Below are positions 6,106 through 8,651 of a stretch of DNA of 8,651 nucleotides, in pieces. Under the pieces are notes generated by a model. That model did not search any database. It saw only the letters and a list, made by a program, of their open reading frames with translations, and was not told the DNA's origin. Each line of letters begins with the position of its first letter. Positions within the stretch are counted from its first letter, which is position 1. Where the stretch lies: assembly GCA_902496115.1 (NCBI GenBank), contig CABUZK010000057.1:1-8651 (forward strand), read 5' to 3'. This DNA comes from an uncultured Collinsella sp. Lineage in GTDB: Bacteria; Actinomycetota; Coriobacteriia; Coriobacteriales; Coriobacteriaceae. A program made the translations under genes and the position numbers.

Positions 6106-6963
6106 CTACTCCACGACCTTATCCGGTTGGATGAGCTCCTCGTAGTAGCTGATGTGCTCGCGGGCGTCTTCAATCTCGGGCAGCAGGAAGTTGTAGATAA
6201 CCTCGATGATCATCGTGGCGCTCATCTTAGAGAACGCAAAGTCGCCCGTGGTGAGCAGCGCCTCGTGATTCACGGTATTAAAGGTGTAATCGGCCAAGCG
6301 AGCAAGCGGAGACTTGCTGTCGCTGCTGATGACGACTACGGTGGCACCGCAGCGGCGTGCCGCTTTTGCCATGCGATTCAGTCGGCGAGACTTGCCGGAG
6401 TTCGAGATCAGCACTATACAATCGCCAGGGCGCAACGTGAGCGCAAACCCAATCGAGGTCTCGCTGATGGTACTTGCCATGCAGCGAAGGCCCAGCTGCG
6501 AAAACTTAAATGTCGCGTCGAGTGCGACGGCGTTGGTGTTGCCTACGGCTGCAAACTCGATAGCCCCTGCGTTCTTAAACGCGCGCACGACGGCTGCCAG
6601 CGTGTCGTGATCTATGCCATCGATGGTCGCATTGAGTTCGCTGACCTTGGCGGCGAGGATATTCTTGAGGCTCTGCTCCATATTGTCGAGCGATACCTCG
6701 TCGGTGAGGCCTTCATTGCGTTGGCTCTCCAGATCGCGCGCTAGTGAAAACTGGAAACTGCGAAAACTGCCAAAACCAAGTTTGCGGCAGAAGCGCGATA
6801 CGGTGGCCTCAGAGGTTGCGGCTGCGCGCGAGAGCTGGGCGGCTGTCAGACGCGGTGCCTCGGACTGATGCTCTAGGATATAGTCGACAATGCGCTGTTC
6901 GGACTCGCTGTATCCCTTGTGCGTGCTAATAAGGGAGAGTGCGCTTTTGCTGCTATCGGACAT
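6106..6963 (-). CDS. RpiR family transcriptional regulator (HTH + SIS domain)
   Basis: RpiR-family regulators bind DNA through an N-terminal helix-turn-helix and sense phosphosugars through a C-terminal SIS domain. The 285-residue product has the HTH at about 37-65 (LTAAQLSRAAATSEATVSRFCRK, then LGFGSFRSFQFSLARDL) and a SIS domain at about 125-260. The second SIS motif, LISNSGKSRRL (185-195), is typical. The first, AAVGNTNAVALDA (138-150), has GNTN where GxGxS is usual. The frame is open for 38 more codons upstream, to 7077, but I chose ATG 6963 because AGGAGT lies 5 nt before it (6969-6974) and residue 1 begins the family-like N-terminus; the extension would cover the promoter region. The codon mix is less strongly biased to G/C than in neighbouring genes. 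It is divergent from the PTS gene, which it probably controls. The ligand is unknown. Confidence 0.93.
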   Translation of the reverse strand: MSDSSKSALSLISTHKGYSESEQRIVDYILEHQSEAPRLTAAQLSRAAATSEATVSRFCRKLGFGSFRSFQFSLARDLESQRNEGLTDEVSLDNMEQSLKNILAAKVSELNATIDGIDHDTLAAVVRAFKNAGAIEFAAVGNTNAVALDATFKFSQLGLRCMASTISETSIGFALTLRPGDCIVLISNSGKSRRLNRMAKAARRCGATVVVISSDSKSPLARLADYTFNTVNHEALLTTGDFAFSKMSATMIIEVIYNFLLPEIEDAREHISYYEELIQPDKVVE

Positions 6964-7011
6964 GGTTGACTCCTGGTTGGCATTAAAAGCTGGCTTTTTG
7001 TGTGCCGCTCT

Positions 7012-7056
7012 AGTATACGGGGATTGGTAAATACAAGATACACCTTGCCGTTTCAA
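7012..7056 (-). promoter_or_regulatory. Candidate rpiR promoter region
   Basis: Two overlapping candidates are visible on the - strand. One has -35 TTGAAA (7056-7051), a 17-nt spacer and -10 TATTTA (7033-7028). The other has a stronger -10, TATACT (7017-7012), without a clear -35. Either gives an rpiR leader of about 40-60 nt. The sequence does not decide between them. Confidence 0.4.
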
Positions 7057-7072
7057 TAGTTGATGGTAAACT
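7045..7072 (+). promoter_or_regulatory. Weak candidate promoter for the PTS gene
   Basis: TTGCCG (7045-7050), a 16-nt spacer and TAAACT (7067-7072) match four of six consensus bases each. If used, the leader would be about 157 nt, and the CTTTCA box at 7071 would overlap the -10. Other placements nearer 7150 are possible but look no better. Confidence 0.25.
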
Positions 7073-7108
7073 TTCATCGACCGTTTACGGTAATGAAAGA
7101 ACCTTTCA
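7071..7108. promoter_or_regulatory. Candidate operator: CTTTCA/TGAAAG boxes
   Basis: The hexamer CTTTCA occurs at 7071-7076 and 7103-7108, and its complement TGAAAG at 7094-7099. The last two form a perfect dyad, TGAAAGAACCTTTCA (7094-7108), with 6-bp arms and a 3-bp spacer. The 7071 box also forms CTTTCAT...ATGAAAG with 7093-7099. The two direct copies are 32 bp apart, about three helical turns. A further CTTTCA lies at 7157-7162. Position between divergent rpiR and PTS genes suggests RpiR binding sites; this is inferred, not known for this protein. Confidence 0.45.
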
Positions 7109-7171
7109 CCGGAGAAATGAGCTGTATTTCTTCTCGTACAAGCGGTGACTTGGTATCTTTCAGATGTGGAA

Positions 7172-7214
7172 ATACGCGCATTGAAGCGCGTGTAGGGGAG
7201 CGCCCGCGGGCGCT
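7172..7214 (+). promoter_or_regulatory. Two consecutive GC-rich hairpins in the PTS gene leader
   Basis: The first hairpin has arms ACGCGC (7174-7179) and GCGCGT (7186-7191) around ATTGAA, and can extend by two weaker pairs. The second is the perfect 16-bp palindrome AGCGCCCGCGGGCGCT (7199-7214), which can fold as a 6-bp stem with a CGCG loop. It ends 9 nt before the AAGGAGG ribosome binding site. Neither is followed by a U tract, so they are not intrinsic terminators. They could protect the mRNA 5' end, affect initiation, or be a protein-binding dyad. Confidence 0.45.
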
Positions 7215-7235
7215 GTACTCAAGAAGGAGGGACAC

Positions 7236-8651
7236 ATGGCTAAGTTTGACATCATCGCCGCTACCGGTTGCCCGACCGGTATCGCGCATACCTTCATGGC
7301 GAAGGAGGCGCTGGAGAAGGCAGCTGCCGAGCGCGGTCTGACCATTAAGGTCGAGACCCATGGCCAGGTCGGTGTCGAGAACGAGCTCACCAAGAGTGAG
7401 ATCGCTGGTGCCAAGGCCGTCGTCGTCGCAGCCGATAAGGATGTCCAGGCGGAGCGTTTCGCCGGTAAGCCCATGGTTTCCGTTGGTGTTTCCAAGGCCC
7501 TGTCCGTCGAGGCTGCCGGCAAGCTGATCGATCGTGCCCTTGCCGCCAAGGGCGACGACACGGTTGCGGCTGCTGCCGATGTCGAGGATGAGGTCGAGGA
7601 GAAGGAGTCCATCGGCCACATCATCTATAAGCACCTCATGAACGGCGTCAGCCACATGCTGGTCTTCGTCGTTGCCGGTGGTGTCCTGACCGCTGTTTCG
7701 TTCCTGTGGGGCATCACGTCCTTCGATTCGACGGCTGCCGACTACAACAGCTTCGCCGCTATGCTCAAGATCATCGGCGGCATTGCCATGAACCTCATGG
7801 TTCCCGTGCTTTCCGCCTACATCGCCGAGTCCATCGGCAAGCGCCCGGCACTCGTCCCCGGCTTTGTTGCCGGTATGATCGCCATCCAGGGCCTGCCCGT
7901 TAACGCCGATACACACATGATCGATGCTGGCGGCACCGGTGTGGGCTTCGGCTTCCTGGGCGGCATTGTTGGCGGCTTCCTCGCCGGCTATGTCATCCTT
8001 CTGCTCGAGAAGGTTTTTGCCAAGCTGCCCAAGAACCTGGACGGCCTCAAGGCCATCTTCCTGTACCCGCTGTTCTCGACTGCTATCGTCGGTCTGGTCA
8101 TGCTCGGTATCTCCGGTCCCATGGCTGCCATCAACACCGCCATGATGGACTTCCTCAAGGGTCTGTCTGCCTCTGGCGCTGTTGTCCTGGGTCTTGCTAT
8201 TGGTTGCATGTGCGCCTTTGACATGGGCGGCCCGGTCAACAAGGCTGCTTACGTCACCGGTACCGCTATGCTCACCGAGGCCCTGGCTGCTGGTGTCGGC
8301 ACCGACACCTATAACTTCGGCACCAACTTCATGGCTGCCGTCTCTGCCGCCTGCATCGTTCCGCCGCTGATCACCACCTTTGCCGTCATCGTCGGCAAGA
8401 AGTACTTCAGTCAGGAGGATCATGACGCCGGTGTCGTCAACCTCATCCTTGGCTGCACCCACATCACCGAGGGCGCCATTCCGTTCATGACCAAGAACAT
8501 CTGGCCCGTCATGCCCATCATGATGCTCGGTTCCTCCATCGCCTCGATCCTGACCATTATGTTCAACGTCCACGATCCGGCGCCCCACGGTGGCTTCCTG
8601 GTCCTGCCTGTTGTCGAGAACGGTCCGCTGTGGGTCCTCGCGATCCTCATC
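7236..8651 (+). CDS. PTS fructose-family transporter EIIBC (3' end cut off)
   Basis: This membrane permease takes up a sugar and phosphorylates it during transport. The 472 visible residues run off the window edge. Residues 1-100 are an EIIB domain with the phospho-accepting Cys12 in ATGCPTGIAHTFMA. An Ala/Asp/Glu-rich linker follows (about 104-125), then EIIC from about 128 with many hydrophobic segments. Family marks in EIIC are FDMGGPVNKAAY (about 329-340), THITEGAIPF (about 410-419) and DPAPHGGF (about 447-454). No EIIA domain precedes EIIB, so phosphate must come from an EIIA fused at the unseen C-terminus or encoded elsewhere. The start ATG has a strong AAGGAGG (7224-7230). Codon use is strongly biased to GCC, GGC, GTC, ATC and AAG, suggesting high expression when on. 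The fructose label is at family level only; pairing with an RpiR regulator leaves the substrate open. Confidence 0.94.
   Translation, partial: MAKFDIIAATGCPTGIAHTFMAKEALEKAAAERGLTIKVETHGQVGVENELTKSEIAGAKAVVVAADKDVQAERFAGKPMVSVGVSKALSVEAAGKLIDRALAAKGDDTVAAAADVEDEVEEKESIGHIIYKHLMNGVSHMLVFVVAGGVLTAVSFLWGITSFDSTAADYNSFAAMLKIIGGIAMNLMVPVLSAYIAESIGKRPALVPGFVAGMIAIQGLPVNADTHMIDAGGTGVGFGFLGGIVGGFLAGYVILLLEKVFAKLPKNLDGLKAIFLYPLFSTAIVGLVMLGISGPMAAINTAMMDFLKGLSASGAVVLGLAIGCMCAFDMGGPVNKAAYVTGTAMLTEALAAGVGTDTYNFGTNFMAAVSAACIVPPLITTFAVIVGKKYFSQEDHDAGVVNLILGCTHITEGAIPFMTKNIWPVMPIMMLGSSIASILTIMFNVHDPAPHGGFLVLPVVENGPLWVLAILI

Noticed and set aside
6964..7077. N-terminal extension of the RpiR protein by 38 residues
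   Set aside because: The upstream ATG lacks a good ribosome binding site and would place coding sequence over the promoter. ATG 6963 has AGGAGT at proper spacing and begins a family-like N-terminus.
7074..8588. Open frame of about 500 codons on the - strand opposite the PTS gene
   Set aside because: It mirrors the strongly biased codons of the EIIBC gene (GCC/GGC/GTC). The product is rich in Asp, Gly and His without recognisable motifs, while the + strand has clear EIIB/EIIC motifs.

Overview
The window looks like a chromosomal segment of a GC-rich Gram-positive bacterium, most likely a member of the Coriobacteriia (Collinsella or a close relative). This is inferred from the strong G/C preference at third codon positions, the AGGAGG-type ribosome binding sites, and a gene order that mixes actinobacterial neighbourhoods (M24 peptidase-efp-nusB; tlyA-nadK-recN) with the Firmicute one (efp ... 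asp23-nusB ... xseB ... tlyA ... recN). No database search was possible, so the taxon is an inference.

Layout: (1) 2-589, the C-terminal half of an M24 Xaa-Pro peptidase, closed by an intrinsic terminator at 613-655. (2) 750-5844, a tightly packed + strand housekeeping operon: efp, an Asp23/Gls24-family gene, nusB (TTG start), xseB, tlyA, nadK and recN. From the Asp23 gene onward the genes are separated by 3 nt or less or overlap (TGATG, ATGA and an 11-nt overlap), so translational coupling is likely. Themes are translation (EF-P, TlyA rRNA methylation), rRNA transcription (NusB), DNA repair (XseB, RecN) and NADP supply (NadK). (3) 5845-6105, the gap between the convergent recN and rpiR genes. 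It holds a 152-bp inverted-repeat element whose centre is a perfect 16-bp bidirectional terminator hairpin. (4) 6106-6963, a - strand RpiR-family regulator with an HTH and a sugar-phosphate-sensing SIS domain. (5) 6964-7235, a divergent control region with several copies of the hexamer CTTTCA/TGAAAG and two consecutive GC-rich leader hairpins. (6) 7236 to the right edge, a fructose-family PTS EIIBC transporter gene, cut off by the window end.

The right-hand part reads as a sugar-uptake module: the RpiR protein probably senses a sugar phosphate and controls the divergent PTS gene through the repeated hexamers. Most of the window is ordinary conserved chromosome. The stretches that known genes do not explain are the inverted repeat around the recN/rpiR terminator and the rpiR/PTS control region. 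I saw no CRISPR array, tRNA, rRNA, insertion sequence or obvious novel defence system.
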